Shown: positions 11,150 to 23,332, counted from the first letter of the stretch. The stretch: 64,000 nucleotides of DNA from Typhlomys cinereus (GCA_023101885.1 JALPQD010000027.1:4779967-4843966); one strand, 5' to 3'. The notes: generated by a model from the letters alone, not told the origin. Numbers and translations are program-made.

Positions 11150-11550
11150 GGTTTTGTCATAGTTAAGCACAGGTGTCAATTTGACTGTTGAGGGTTTGAG
11201 CTCTGGGCACAGATGTAGAGAGTTGAGTTAAGCCCAGAGCAAACCTGAAGGAGATTGTCTAGCTGATGGGGAAGACTCAGTCCATGGTGGGTGGGATTAG
11301 GCCCTGGCATCCTTCTTTTCACTTGGCTAGACATGTTGGTCTGGCAAGTAAGGATTGTCCATCTCTCAACTGTTATGCAGCGATGGTGTGGCCAGTTCCC
11401 TCGGCCCTGGTGTTGGTGCGTGCTCTCTCGTCAAGCTGGACTGAGACTGAGAACTATAACCAGACTATTGTAAGAAAATAAACCCCTTGTTCAATTAAGC
11501 CATTTGATGGTCATTTATCAGCAATGTTGGAGGCTGACTGCAACAGGTTT
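11150..11550 (+). mobile_element. ERVL-type solo LTR with perfect 5-bp duplication
   Basis: LTR at 11155-11545, from tgtcatagttaagcac to ctgcaaca. The 5-bp direct repeat ggttt sits at 11150-11154 and 11546-11550. It belongs to the same family as copies at 19562, 34547, 52444 and 59684: gggtttgagctctgggcaca near the start and a terminal polyadenylation block aataaaccccttgttc. A 5-bp duplication is typical of class III ERVs. No internal region remains. Confidence 0.88.
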
Positions 11551-11860
11551 CAAAATATAATTTTACATGTATATTAGACTGAATTTCTGTTCCATATAAT
11601 AAATAAAAACACAATCTGATAAATAAAAATGCAAATTGATAATTGAAACTAAATCTCTCAATTATGTTTTATGTAAATCAGAAAGTTCTGTGTTGGCAAA
11701 CCAAAGCTTGATATACAAGGGGATTCTGGTAATTTATAAATCTAAGAACTCTAAGGTCCTTCACGCTAAGATTTTTTTCAGTTCCTTTTGGGTCTGCCCT
11801 GTCTTGACTAAACTTGGGAAGACACTCACAAATGTCTGTTTTTTAACTTGGCTATAACAT
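11551..11860. other. AT-rich sequence, nothing recognised
   Basis: Lies between an LTR and an antisense ERV relic. The ERV relic may begin somewhere inside. Confidence 0.4.
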
Positions 11861-12289
11861 TCCCCCCTTGCCATATGTCTGGGTTAAACTGTTGATCCTT
11901 CTGTATTTAGAATATCATACTGAGTCCTGAGGACCATCAGTTTAACTGAACTGTTCTTAGATATGACATAGTTTATTAAAGCATTAATGGTGCATGGTCT
12001 TATGGTCTAGGAATAGCAACGATTTATGACTTTATAATTTTTAAGGGCATTTTCAGCTTTGTTGTGGCTTTTCTTGGCCCCTCATACTATCTAGTGCCAT
12101 CTGGCCCAAGATTTTCTCATTTGAAACATAAAACAATTACCAGGGCCCCCAGCTCTCTAGTTCCCATCAGCACTGTCCTCATTGATGTCCAGTTTCCCTC
12201 CCACAGTTCGAAACTATTATGAACTTAATTTGAGACAGTCTTATCTCTAGTGGATCCACAATGGGAGCCCTGGATACAGTCCATAGTTT
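11861..12289 (-). mobile_element. Probable downstream part of the ERV fossil
   Basis: Continues the minus-strand ERV beyond the integrase end. Composition is similar, but no env motif was recognised. Confidence 0.35.
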
Positions 12290-13560
12290 TAGAGCAGAGT
12301 TGTCTTTCCTGGCCTTAGTTATCTACTTGACTGGAGAGTGATGAATCCAGTTCTGGCCACCATCCACCTTAACAGCTGTGGGAGTGGTCAGGATTCCAAG
12401 GCCTCTCTAAGATGTCTTTTTATCCATATTGTGTCTCCTAGTTGGAAGGCATGAGGCTGTGAAGCGGGGACTGAAAAGCTGCTCTCACTGAGCAGTCTAT
12501 GGCCTCCTGTGTCTGCTGGAGAGTCTAAGAAACTGAAATAGTTGCTGATTAGAAATCTCAGTAGCCAATTTTAATCCTATTCTAGTGAGTATAGAGAGAC
12601 GTCTTTCAAAAAGCATTTTAAAAGGGTTTAGTCCTCTAATATAAAGGCTGTATCCGGCTGGCAAGAGGCAAAGGGAAGAAGCCCACCCCAACCCATCCCT
12701 CACATGTCTGGAGGGTTAATTTTGTTAAGGTCTCTTTTAATGTCTGATTGATTCTTTTAAGCTGACTGAATTCGGGGGGGAAGGGGTGTGTGACATGTAC
12801 AGAGTAGCTTCCAATTTATCCCCGAGGTTGTAGAGATATTTTCCGTAATCTTAAAAACAATTGCTGGCCTGTGATCTGATCCTATGGACCATGGGAACCC
12901 ATACCTGGGCATTATCTCATTTAAGAGCTTTATAATGGAATGTCACTACTCATCCTGAAAAGGTGTTTATGAAGAGTAAGGAGGTATTTGTAACCATCTT
13001 GTCCTGGTTCTACTTTTGTAAAGTCTGTCTCCTAGCACCTACTTGTCCCTGATCCTTGTTCTACAATTCATGTGAGTGCCACCTTATGGGAAGAGTTGTT
13101 GGTCTGTTGGTAAGCTAGGCAATGGGAAGCTTGAGCCATAGTCCTGGGAGAAAAAAAGTCTTACTCATGAGTCAATCTTTTCCAAATGTGTCATTTTCCG
13201 TAGTTTATGTAGTAGATGTCTTCCTAGTGACTGGGGAAGGAAGGTTCATCCGTCAAGCAGTTGGAGCCAACCCTGCAGCGTTCTCTGTGTCCATCCTTGT
13301 GTTTCTCTTGGCGGTCCTCTTCTGAGTCATGGGGTTCTTCTGGCAGAAGTGGATCCTGTAGGGTGAACACGCAAGTGTCTGGCTTGTAAGGCAGTTTCCT
13401 TTGAAGCCTTGTCAGCAAGCCTGTTTCCAGTAGCCTCTGGAGAATGCCTTCTTAAGTAGCCAGGGTAGATAATGATGGCCACTTGTTTTGAGACCCAGAC
13501 AGCTGCCAACAAGTCCAAGATCTCAGCCTGGGTCATTTCATTTAAAGTAATGGCCTCCAG
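12290..13560 (-). pseudogene. pol: Class I ERV pol fossil (RNase H to integrase)
   Basis: Read on the minus strand in three shifting frames, this is the end of a gammaretrovirus-like pol gene, which encodes reverse transcriptase/RNase H and integrase. Residues from about 13536 to 13327 look like the C-terminal RNase H segment (a conserved GN.LAD motif is visible). Around 12900-12860 the integrase core keeps its second Asp in a GSDH context. Around 12700-12500 the core continues, and at 12391-12330 the C-terminal domain shows TPTAVKV followed by WIHHS. The catalytic Glu position in the core appears to read Lys. Stops and frameshifts break it many times, so it is inactive. No matching LTR was identified beside it. 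Assignment is by eye. Confidence 0.7.
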
Positions 13561-13612
13561 TTACATTTCTTTTGTTGAAAATTATAAGATTTATTCTTTT
13601 TATAGTTAAATA

Positions 13613-13665
13613 GTGTGTATATATATATATATATATGTATATAGTTAAATGTATATATATCTAGA
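13613..13665. repeat. (TA)n-rich microsatellite
   Basis: Alternating TA with a duplicated atagttaaa word, between the ERV fossil and L1. Confidence 0.8.
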
Positions 13666-13904
13666 TTTCCTTTCAAATGATGGACATCAACGTGGTTTGC
13701 TTTGTTGTGAATACCACTTCAATGACCATGGGATTGAAAATGCTCTTTTAATAGGCTGATTTAATTCAATATCATCTGTGTTAGGGTCATCTAGAGGTTC
13801 TAGTTTTAATTTTTTGAGGAAACACAGAGAGTTTTCCATGAAGGTCATGTTAACTTATGCTCCATCTAATGTAGGCATGGATTCTCTTTCCTCTGCTCCC
13901 TGAT

Positions 13905-14699
13905 CAGCACTTGTTAATCTTCACTGATTCGGATAATACCTGTTCTTGCTGGGATGAAGCTACTTTGATGTGCGTGTCCTTAATGATTAGTGATGTTAAA
14001 CATTTGTTCATGAGCCTGTTGGCATTTGCATACATTCTTTTGAGAAATCTATTTAGATCTATTACCAGTTTTAATTGAGTTGCTATTTTGCTGTTTAGAT
14101 TTTGGAGTTTCATGTATCTATGCATCTGTATATCTGTATCTTTGTGTATCTATATCCTATATATCAGCCTGTTGTCAACTATATAGTTTAGATTTCCAGT
14201 TCCATAGTTGTCTTTGTAATTCTGCTGATGGTTTCCTTTCCTGTGAAACGTCCTTTTACTTTAATAGAATCACCCTTGTCTCTTTTTTGCTTTTGTTTTC
14301 TGTGCTTGGGGAGTCTCATTCTATTTCTTTTCTTATTCCAATATCCTGACACTATCCTCCAATGTTTTTTCCAATTTCATATCTTGAATTTAATTCATTT
14401 TGAGTTGATTTTGCAACTAATGTCAAAAGGGTATCTATGTTTATTATTCTGAACATGAAAACCTATTTTTCTCAACACCATTAGTTGAAAAAAACATAAT
14501 TTGTCATTGTGTGTTCTTAGCCCTTTATGTAAAATCATTAGATCCATATAAGAAAGTCTGCTTCTAGGCTCTCTATTCTGTTCTATTGATCTAAATGGCT
14601 CTTTCTATGGAAAAGCCATGCTGATTTGAATACTATAGCTTTGTAATCTGCTTTTGTTTTTCATTCTTCTTTACTAATGAATTTTGCTCTTGACAATTT
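13905..14699 (-). pseudogene. L1 ORF2 relic, antisense (3' portion)
   Basis: Antisense sequence of the C-terminal half of L1 ORF2, the reverse transcriptase/endonuclease protein of LINE-1. Landmarks include tttgttcatgagcctgttgg (about 14003) and ggctctctattctgttctat (about 14567), in the expected order. The frame is destroyed by stops. It continues at 15195 after a break. Divergence suggests an old mammalian L1 subfamily. Confidence 0.75.
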
Positions 14700-15194
14700 T
14701 ATAAATGCATGAAAAACATTATAATTATTTTCTCCTCTAAGTTTTTTCTCTCTCTCTTCACCTACCAGCACTTGCTTTCCTAACAAAGTTACCATAGTTA
14801 TGTTCTTATGCTCTGTTCCATGTCCCACTGAGTTTACTTAGAGTCTTTTATGTATTTCTAGCATTGAAATTATCTCTGGGAGCACAGTAGTCTCTTCTGT
14901 GAAGATACAACTGGAAACACCTTCGATTAGTTGTCCATTGTTCATTTGAATTCTGTTGTGCTCCATTTCCTCCTTGCTTATAGCTGATAATTGACCAGGC
15001 AGGTTAATCGTAGACTAAGTGTCAGTAATCACTTCTGTTGTGGGCTCATGATCACAGTGGAATGTTGTATTGGAGGATGATATTTTACAATTGTCTTATA
15101 GCTCCTGGATTAATTCTGCCTCCCTGTATACAGCAAAGGCCCCTGAGTGTTTAGGGGTATGTGAATTCAGATCATGTGATGTTTCTTGCTTTAT
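14700..15194. other. About 500-bp insert inside the L1 relic
   Basis: Interrupts collinear L1 sequence. It contains no recognised SINE, LTR or gene motif and its ends show no clear duplication. It may be an old, unrecognised element. Confidence 0.4.
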
Positions 15195-16085
15195 TTTTCT
15201 TTCAAGATGGCTTGGGCTATTTTTCAATGGCTTTATATAAGTTTTAGGATTTTTCCTTTAGTTCTTTGAATACTATCATTGGTATTTCAATAGGGACTGA
15301 ACTAGAGTTCCAGATTGCTTTGAGTAATATGAATATTGTATTATTTTAATGGTATTGGTTCTTCCAGCCCATGAACCTGGGTTATCTCTATACTTTTTAA
15401 TATTCCAATCTTTTTTATTTGTGTTTTGTTATTTTTGTTGTAATGATCCTTTTACTTCTTTGGTTAAATTTATTGTGAGGTTTTTGGTAGCTATCACAAA
15501 TATTATTCCTTTCTTAATTTCTATTTCAGATGATTTGTAATTTCTGTATTACTGCCTTTTATGATGATTTTGTGTCCAACTTTACTAAGCATCCTCATTA
15601 ATTATACTAATTTTCTGGTGGTCTTTAGGAGTCTTTTATACATGAGACCATATTTATAAATGGTGTGAATTACTCCAAGTCTAGACTGGACTTTCCATAA
15701 CCAAGTTAATAACTGATTAAGTAAAAGCATCATAAGCAGAGATTCTCATGTTTTCCAGATCTCAGAAAGCTTTTAACTTTTCCCCATTCAATATTATGAT
15801 ATCAGTTTATTATAAATGGTACACAATATGTTGAGGTATCCTTTTTTCTATAACCATTTACTTAAGCATTACTGAATTCTATCAAATTCCATTTTCTTAT
15901 CTGTCCTTCATTCTGTTGATGTGGACCTCATAGCTATCAGCTTGCTTATGCTGAACCACTTTGCATCTCTGTAATGAATCCCAATTAATTATAGGAAGAA
16001 ATTTCTAATGCATCTTTGAATTTCTTGCTAATATTTTGGTGTAGGCATTCTATGTTCATCAAAAGTACTGGTACATACTGAGTTT
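15195..16085 (-). pseudogene. L1 ORF2 relic, antisense (upstream portion)
   Basis: Continues the same L1 copy toward the reverse-transcriptase core: gctttgagtaatatgaatat (about 15318), acttctttggttaaatttat (about 15453), ctgttgatgtggacctcata (about 15913). Broken by many stops. Together with 13905-14699 it covers roughly the second half of ORF2. Confidence 0.75.
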
Positions 16086-17020
16086 CCCTTCCTCTTCCCA
16101 CCCTTCAGCCGAACTGATGTAAGGCTAGCTCGTGAGTAAGAAAAACAATGACTAATGGTTGCATAGCCTCCTTAGTGTACCAAGTTCAAGGCCATAGCAA
16201 ATGGTGGTGAAGTATAACATATGAGTCTGTTTCACTGGGGTTGATGGAGAGCTCTGTCTGTTGCCAGGGAACTCTAGAAACCTGTCTGTCAGCTCTTGTC
16301 ATGGTAATGGCTGTGCTTCCTGACATTGGTGGAAAGGTTGGAGAAAGAGTCCCTTGACCACCTGAAATCTCAGATACCTGAACATTCTTGATAGGAGGAT
16401 AATATTATCCAGATCTACTAAGGACAACAGAAATGATGCAGCCAAAATCTCACCTGCTGTCCTAACACATAGGTCTTATCCTGAAGTTGGGTTCAGTCTA
16501 GCATCTTTCTATAGGAATTATGGTATGGATTAAGGCACTTCAGATTCTACCCAGTGCTTGTTCCCACTGTGGCAATTCTGAAACTGAGATCCAAGATTTC
16601 CTATGCTAGTTTTTATGTCCCATTTCTCTGCAGGATTCTCAGGTGAAATCCTGCTGTCAGCTCAGGTGTGTTAAAGAAGTGATGGAGATCATCTATCATC
16701 AAGACTAATGTAATATAAGTTACTCTCTGGTATTGGTCCCCTGTAATTGGCCTAGCCCTAGGGATCATTGGGTTCTGGGGAAGGCTTGGTTACTAGGTTT
16801 CAGTTTTATAGCCTGAACTGAATGCTTGCTCTCCAGCAAAGAAGAGGTTTCTTTATGTGCTAGGCTGTTTGGAGTTGAGAGAAGGATAATGCAGACAACT
16901 TTCCTTCCTGCCTTCTCTGGTATTAATTAATTTTTTATTATAGTAAGAACAAGCACAGAGCCTTTTACCTTCAGTTCCTTTAAAACATTTCTTTCATTTT
17001 ACAGAATCATTTTTTATAGA
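16086..17020. other. Unrecognised, less AT-rich block
   Basis: Composition is higher in GC than the flanks, with abrupt change at both ends. This suggests a distinct element, perhaps ERV-derived. No coding motif or terminal repeat was found. Confidence 0.35.
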
Positions 17021-17024
17021 ATCG

Positions 17025-17300
17025 CAGGTGTGTGAGCCAGCCCCATGCATGCAGACACAGAGATCAAGGGAGGATGTGAGGTATTTTATTCTATCACTCT
17101 CTGCCTTACATCTTGAGACAGTGACCCTCACCAGACTTGAACTCATAGTTTTTCAGCAACACTACCAAACACTAGGAATCATTCTGTCTCTGTCTCCATA
17201 TCTCTAGGGTCCCAGGTGTGGTGATACCTACCTTGTTTTTACAGGGATGCTGGAGATACAAACTCAATAGATACTCTTATTCACTGAGTCATCTCAAAAT
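17025..17300 (-). mobile_element. B4 SINE (antisense)
   Basis: Antisense order of a B4 (ID plus B1 fusion): cagacacagagatcaaggga at left, an antisense B1-like cttgagacagtgaccctcac in the middle (about 17111), and an ID-type head ending cactgagtcatctcaa at about 17282-17297. Confidence 0.6.
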
Positions 17301-17880
17301 AATAATTATAATAATGACTACTTTCCTTGGTTTTTTTTTTTGTTTTAACTTATTTAAGTTGTGTAGAAAAGCAAGTAGACGAAGTCATAAGCCTGTTTCT
17401 GTTTTCTTCTAACTGAAGGAATTTCTAGAATGTTACACATTTTTCTAATGGTTGCAGGAAGTTTCTGTTTCTTTTGGAATTTGTTTTTTGCTTCGTATTA
17501 AAAAAATAAGTACGGCTTTACCATATATTGCTATGTGAGACAACCATTCTAAAATTTAATATTAATGAAACATAGGTTATTCCACTTTGTTTCTTAAAGT
17601 GGCAGCTATGGAGGTTTGGCTCTGTGATATGGCTCAAGGTCTTTCATGGGCTGCTGAGTTACTGGCTGTCTTTGGAGGAAATAGTAAGAGGAGGAGCCAC
17701 ATCTAAGATGGCTCACAGACATGGCTCTTGACAGAATAGACTATTTGTGCAGCTATTATGCCTACAGGTACTATTCTACAACACCTGATATCATCAGGAA
17801 TGAGTAATTGAGAGTCAGGAGAAAACAGCATAGCAGTACTTCTGATGTATTTTTGTGGCTACACAGACCTACATAGGTGA
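17301..17880. other. Unrecognised sequence
   Basis: No clear feature. The segment 17600-17780 is less AT-rich and could be LTR-derived, but this is not supported. Confidence 0.35.
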
Positions 17881-17924
17881 CAGGTGAGGAACTCCACCAA
17901 AGTATGAACCCCAGGAGCAGAAAT

Positions 17925-18900
17925 CTCTTTTTTCCCCCCACTCATACAAAGTTGATAAGTAGCCCATTCCCCTTCCTCCCTTCTCCCCTCCAACACCCCT
18001 CCCCCGCTCCATCTCCCCCTTTCCCCTTTCTTTCTCCCCTCCCTCCCCTTCTCCCAGTGGTGCCGCTCCCCCATTCCTGGAGAATCCTTTAGTTTGTCTG
18101 TCAAACTTCCTTCTGGGTCCTCTCTGATGAGGTGTAAGGACTCAGTAGCATTGCCTAGAGCTCTTTTTTTGTGTTCCCCTTTAGTATACGAACACTATTG
18201 TGGCTGTTCATCCCTTGCCTCTAAGATCCTAGTGCCTGTCTGTGATCCATACTAGATTTTGGGGATTCAATGATATGTTGGTAATTGCACAGGTCATGCA
18301 AAGTCCTATTTTTATTACTTCGGCCCCAACTTGTATGGAGTATCTTGCATATCATTGCTCCTCCCCATCTTTAGGTTCTTACATTCTTACCGCCCCCTCT
18401 TCCGCAAATTTCCCTAAACTTCAGGATGGGGAGAGATTAGGCTGGCCTAGTTCTAGGTGATTGATATAGAGTCTCTGAAGTTCTGGATTATGGTTTGTTG
18501 ATTTTCTTTTGTGGTTTTGCTGCTCCTGCACTGCCCTTGACTCCATCCTGATGAGTATTGGATGTCACCCCCTGGGCAGAGATAAAAGGCTGTTAAAATA
18601 GAGTCTTATTATAAGAGTAGATTCAAAGGTAGATTGAATAAAAGTAGAAGACTGCAGTGAGGGGGGGTCAGTCTCCATTTGGAGGATGGTTACCTTTCAT
18701 CTGCCAGACTTTATGCCCTCCCTGTCTGGTTAGATCAAACTCCATCAGTTGCAAGTGACCAGAAAGGAAAGTCTATGAGCTTAACCAGATGTCTCATTAC
18801 TTATTTGCAGTCTTTGATGATGGCCTATTTTCTCTGCTGTAGCATGATCCCCTCGCTCCTTGTTTCTGGAGAGGCCCAGAAGCAGAAATCTTGAAGGCTT
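17925..18900 (-). mobile_element. L1-type 3' end, G-rich on minus strand
   Basis: The long C-rich tract (about 17965-18075) is, on the minus strand, a G/A tract followed by tttgtatgagtgg and an A-run at 17930. The same arrangement ends the insertion at 56305-56560, with shared aaaggattctccagg. G-rich polypurine tracts are typical of L1 3' UTRs. The upstream part to about 18900 is collinear 3'-region sequence without ORF2. Confidence 0.6.
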
Positions 18901-19380
18901 TCTTTCAATACAGCTAAATGTTATGGTTTGAAAATTTTTTTAGTCTTTGGAAATCCTAGTCAACCCAAAGTTATAAGTAAGAGTCAAAAGCGCATTGCAT
19001 TCAATATACATTGTCACTAACCTCTTTACACTTTGTATTAAGTCATTAAAATCTGTAAATATGAAAGCCACATATAATTTGTAATTTTAAGCTAGTCATC
19101 TTAGATTTATGTGGAGTGTTGACAATTACAAGGTTCTTTCAAAGACTTTTCCATTAGGGAATTAGTTGAGAAAGTCAACTTACTTTGCATACTGAATAGT
19201 TTTCACATACAAATGTATTTAGGTCATTGCTAGCCTATAGTATGTAGATGCTTAGAGGTGACAGGTTTCATTAAAATCTTTTAATGATTCTTCCTTGCAA
19301 GTTTGAATCTCTTGAATTTTACCTGGAAATGCATTTAGAGAAAGACGAAAAGATATTACCTTCCACTAGGATCAATCTGC
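18901..19380. other. AT-rich unique sequence
   Basis: Nothing recognised. Confidence 0.5.
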
Positions 19381-19388
19381 AATATTTA

Positions 19389-19512
19389 TGTGTGTGTGCA
19401 TCTGTATGATATATGTGTATACACATGTATATGTGCATATGTATGGAGCTGCCTATATATATGAATGCTTGTGTGTGTATGTGTGTGTGTGTGTGAGTGT
19501 GTGAGTGTGTAT
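19389..19512. repeat. (TG)n microsatellite, imperfect
   Basis: TG/TATG alternation, the tail of the adjoining antisense B4. Confidence 0.8.
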
Positions 19513-19561
19513 GCACGTGGAGGCCAGAGGTCAGTGCTAGGTACCTTTCTCAATCAATCTC
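19513..19561 (-). mobile_element. B4 SINE, 3' piece (antisense)
   Basis: The stretch gtggaggccagaggtcagtg is the classic antisense B4 end. The element resumes at 19996 after an inserted LTR. Confidence 0.65.
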
Positions 19562-19995
19562 TGTATGGTGGTTCACCTGCATGGTAACGATAAATTATCA
19601 CCAGATTAAGGGAACAAAGAGTTTATTCTCTTATGATAGTCTGGTTACGGTTATTAGTCCAGCATAACAGGAGAGCATGCATCATCACCGAAAGGCCAAG
19701 GGAGTGGGCTATATCTTCTCCACATAACAGCTGAGAGAGGGACTATCCTTATTTGCCAGACCAGCATATCTGACCAAGTATGTAGAAGAAGGATGCCTTC
19801 TTTCTCAAACAGTTCCCTCCATTTTATTTACCTGCCCAGGGACTAGTCCCACACACCATGGGCTAGGCCTCCTCCATCCACTAGACAATCTCTTGCAGGT
19901 TTGCTCTGAGCTTAACTCAACTACTAATTATCTACAAAAGTGCCCAAAACTTAAACTTTCAACCATCAATTTGACACTTGAACCTAACTATGACA
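19562..19995 (-). mobile_element. ERVL-type solo LTR inside a B4 SINE
   Basis: On the minus strand it reads from tgtcatagttaggttcaa to ccaccataca. It carries the same landmarks as the LTR at 11155 (gggcac near the start, aataaactctttgttccc near the end). Its two flanks join into one B4 element. No clean 5-bp duplication remains. Confidence 0.8.
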
Positions 19996-20215
19996 CTTGA
20001 CATCTGTTTTTCAGGTCTCATTCTGAAACCTGTAGCTTGTCAATTTGGTTTGTCTGGCAGGCCAGTAGATCCAGAGCTATGCTTTTCTCAGTCTCTCCAG
20101 TATAGGAATGACAATTGTGTGACATTCCTCCTAGATTTTTCTATGGGTGCAGAAAAATCACAATTCAGGTCCTTATGCTTATACAGAAATAACTTTACTG
20201 ATTATTGCATCTCAA
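19996..20215 (-). mobile_element. B4 SINE, 5' piece (antisense)
   Basis: Antisense B4 middle and head: caggtctcattctgaaacct, tctggcaggccagtagatcc, then caggtccttatgcttataca. It continues the piece at 19513-19561. Confidence 0.6.
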
Positions 20216-21180
20216 ACTTATTTCTGTAATGTTTTACATCCTCAAAATAAACTTTGACAAAATAGAGAACATATTAGCAACATTTTTAAGAAACATTTTG
20301 AGATATTAAAATATCTTAGAAAGTAATACCAATGGTGTGAAATTCATGTGAATATTTTGTAAATGATATACTTCTGGTATTTCAAGACTTAGTTACTCTT
20401 ATTTACATCCATTCTACAGAACATTGGGAATTTCAAAGACTTAAAATTCATGACTTTTTATTCATACAATCTATTTCATATTTCGTTTTGTTGACATTAT
20501 TTTACCACATAACTGAATTGTTCAACTAAATTTTTCACTGATTCAATCTTAAGCAGAGATGAAATAAGTGTATTAGATGAATTTGTAAGAAAATTAAGAC
20601 TCCAGGTACTCTGGCATTACATTTGTTGTCCTTGTATACAGAATGACTCAGTGGTAAAATATGTACTGATATAGAAAAGGAAAAGATCATTATCATTTAG
20701 AAGCAATAGAAGCTTACAAAGTCAAGGTATTTGAGTTTCATCCCTAGTTGTGTTTTAGGGAAAGCTTATACTAAGATTTTTATTACTCTTAAAAATGGGA
20801 AAAGTGGTTTGCAAAATAAGTTTGATCTTCTACCTTGATTTACAAGAGAGTAGGTCTATTATTATCTAATGCATTTTAATCTAATTTTTATTATTTGTAT
20901 TATTAGCTAATGTTTCTTGCCTCAGGATACCAAAAATGTTACATCCTGAGAAAAGGTATTAGTGCTATTAATATTGTACTTTGATACTGAAAGACAAAAG
21001 ATACTGGGAAGCATTATATTCTCCACTATGCATATGAGTTCTTTTTAGAATTTCTTGTCCACTTGTCCAAAATTAAGTATGAAAACTTACATTATCGTGC
21101 TGCAACATATATGTATGACTCTTTGAGAGTTAAGATTGGCTCTTTCCCACTAATAGAAATATTCATATTTGAAACAAAGC
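20216..21180. other. AT-rich unique sequence
   Basis: Nothing recognised. Confidence 0.5.
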
Positions 21181-21183
21181 TCT

Positions 21184-21312
21184 GCTTGGTGATATAAGCC
21201 TATGGCCCCAGCTACATGGGAGGCAGAGGCAAGGGAATTTAGAGTTAAAGATTCATGTGGGTCATGAATTCAAGGCCAGTATGGTCAACTTCATCAGACC
21301 CTCTCTCAAAGT
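21184..21312 (+). mobile_element. B1-like SINE
   Basis: Order of a B1: gcttggtgatataagcctat, ccagctacatgggaggcaga, then caaggccagtatggtcaact, ending in a weak A-rich tail. Confidence 0.65.
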
Positions 21313-22950
21313 AAAAATATAAGATGCTGTTGAAGTACTTGTCTGGTATATATAATGTCCTCAGTTCAAGCAGAGTTTCAAATTGGGAATGTGACTCTTC
21401 TCTTCTTGGATACACAGTGGTACTTTGCTTTCTCAGGTCTTTAACTGTGATTTCTGTAATAGGTATAGATTTAAGAAGAAATATGAGTAAGGAAAGAAGA
21501 GCACAGCTGTGCTCATTAAGCATACCTTAAAAAATTGAAGTTTTCCAGTGTGCCATGCAAATGAGAGCAATTTCTCTTCCTTCCTTAGAATATATCTGTG
21601 AGTAAAAAGCACACATTGCTCATGGAAAAATGTGAATAGAATAGTGTTGACAGCAAAGCCAGAAATTGGGTTCATGTTCAGTCTTTGCTAGAACTATGTA
21701 TCATCCTGACTGGAATCCAAGGCCAGGGGGATGCCAAATGCATTCTGAAGGAACTGGAGAATGCTTGGAAAGAACAGTCTGACCCTGAAAGCCAGTCAGC
21801 AGACACAGATGGAGACACATCTCTCCACTGTCACCCAAAACAGATTGAGGAGTTTCCTGAATCTGGTAGGGATCTTGATTCTAGTGAAACAAGATCCTTG
21901 GCTTTGACACACAGAGCAGGATGAAGCATAGTTGGGATGAATGAAAAAGCTGTTTTCACATGGATTTTAATTATGAGGCTTAGGAAAAAGAAAGAGCCCT
22001 GGAAGAAAGCATGACATTTTGGGCAGCTTGGTTGCGGGCTGCTCTGAAAAAGAGTTGCTTTTCTTGGCTTTCACCATAGACATACACACTTTCTTATCAG
22101 GTTAGAAGTGATTATCTTCATAGGGTCGCTATGACATCTAAATACAATCACAGGTTTGCACCTGAGGGGCACCTTTCAGAATTTATAATTGTTAGAGCAA
22201 AATTCTAGATCACAATGGAGAAGAGGTAAGGGGCAATCTTCATTGTAAACAAAGTCTTGCTCAAATTCCCAGGAAATGCCCGTGAGAGAAACAAGATCGT
22301 AATCCAGGATCATAAACATTCAGGACTTATGTCTGGACCAGTCCTTAAATCTTCCATTTTCATTTTAACATAGAATATATACGAAAGTGCACTCTTTCTC
22401 TGTGGACAAACTTCACAGTGAATATTTGTTGTGTTGCACTTCTTGTTTATCAGCTGGCAAGAGGCTTTATTAGATCCAGCATGAGGGGCTCCTCTTCCTT
22501 TCCATGCCCATATTATTTTCTCTGTCTTTCTATCCTGCCTCAAATCTCTCCCTGGAGCTTGGGTAAAACAGATGCCTTGCCTTTTTCTACTAACAGAATT
22601 TATAAAAAACTCTAAGTAAAAGAGATTAAAGTGTGAGACCTAACTTGGTTCTACTATTGAATAGTAATGAACATGAGTTAAGAGAACAACAGAGACAGGT
22701 GAAAGTAGAGGATAGAATGGAAAAGAGAAAGAACTGCAAATGATGCATTTAAAGTTGAACTTTAACTTTGTGAAATTTGGAATTTTAAGATATGAAGAAT
22801 GGGAATTTGGAGTTATTCAGTCTTCAGTCAGTCAAATTTTGGTTTTGGAGAAACAACAAATAAATTGTTTTTCTATAAATATGTTCCATGGCAGTTAGAT
22901 TTAGATGTTAACTTGACAAGTGACAACTGAGTCTTGAAGCATACCTAAGG
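21313..22950. other. Unique sequence with one open frame of note
   Basis: Mostly unrecognised. A 79-codon open frame at 21685-21924 (+) is acidic and Ser/Thr/Glu-rich (about residues 18-66) and free of repeat similarity. It could be a lost exon, a processed-pseudogene scrap, or chance. A gtaggg follows a ctg at 21866, which is only a weak donor context. Confidence 0.35.
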
Positions 22951-22954
22951 CTCA

Positions 22955-23106
22955 GAAGTTAAAGGTGTCTATATATAAACATGGTGACTTGAGTTCAAAT
23001 CCTAGGGCCTACAGGGAAGGAAGAAGACGAACTTTCAAAAGGTGTCCTCAGATTTCCACACATGTGACACAACATGTGCCTGCTTTCTTTCCCTTTTTTC
23101 CTCAAA

Positions 23107-23137
<31 letters not shown>

Positions 23138-23140
23138 ATG
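22955..23140 (+). mobile_element. B3-type SINE with (AAAT)n tail
   Basis: gacttgagttcaaatcctag (22986), a ggtgtcctcagatttccaca block (23041), then an (AAAT)n tail at 23104-23139. This is the arrangement of rodent B3. Confidence 0.65.
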
Positions 23141-23220
23141 AAATATGGATTACATTTTCACATTTGGATGTCAGCAGCTGTATACTACATAGTTTATTTC
23201 TAGCGATAAAAAGCTATTTA

Positions 23221-23332
23221 GAGCCAGGCATGATGGCACACACTTCTAGTCCCAGAATGTGAGCCTGGAAGAATCCAAATTTGAGGTCATTCTGAGCTAA
23301 GCAGTAAGACGTTGTGTCAGGAAAAATTCTCT
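23221..23332 (+). mobile_element. B1 SINE, partial
   Basis: gagccaggcatgatggcaca at 23221, then a tctagtcccagaatgtgag block. The 3' half is degraded. Confidence 0.7.

Noticed and set aside
17877..18092. Pro-rich frame on the plus strand
   Set aside because: Translation of the C-rich complement of an L1 3' tract; no domain.
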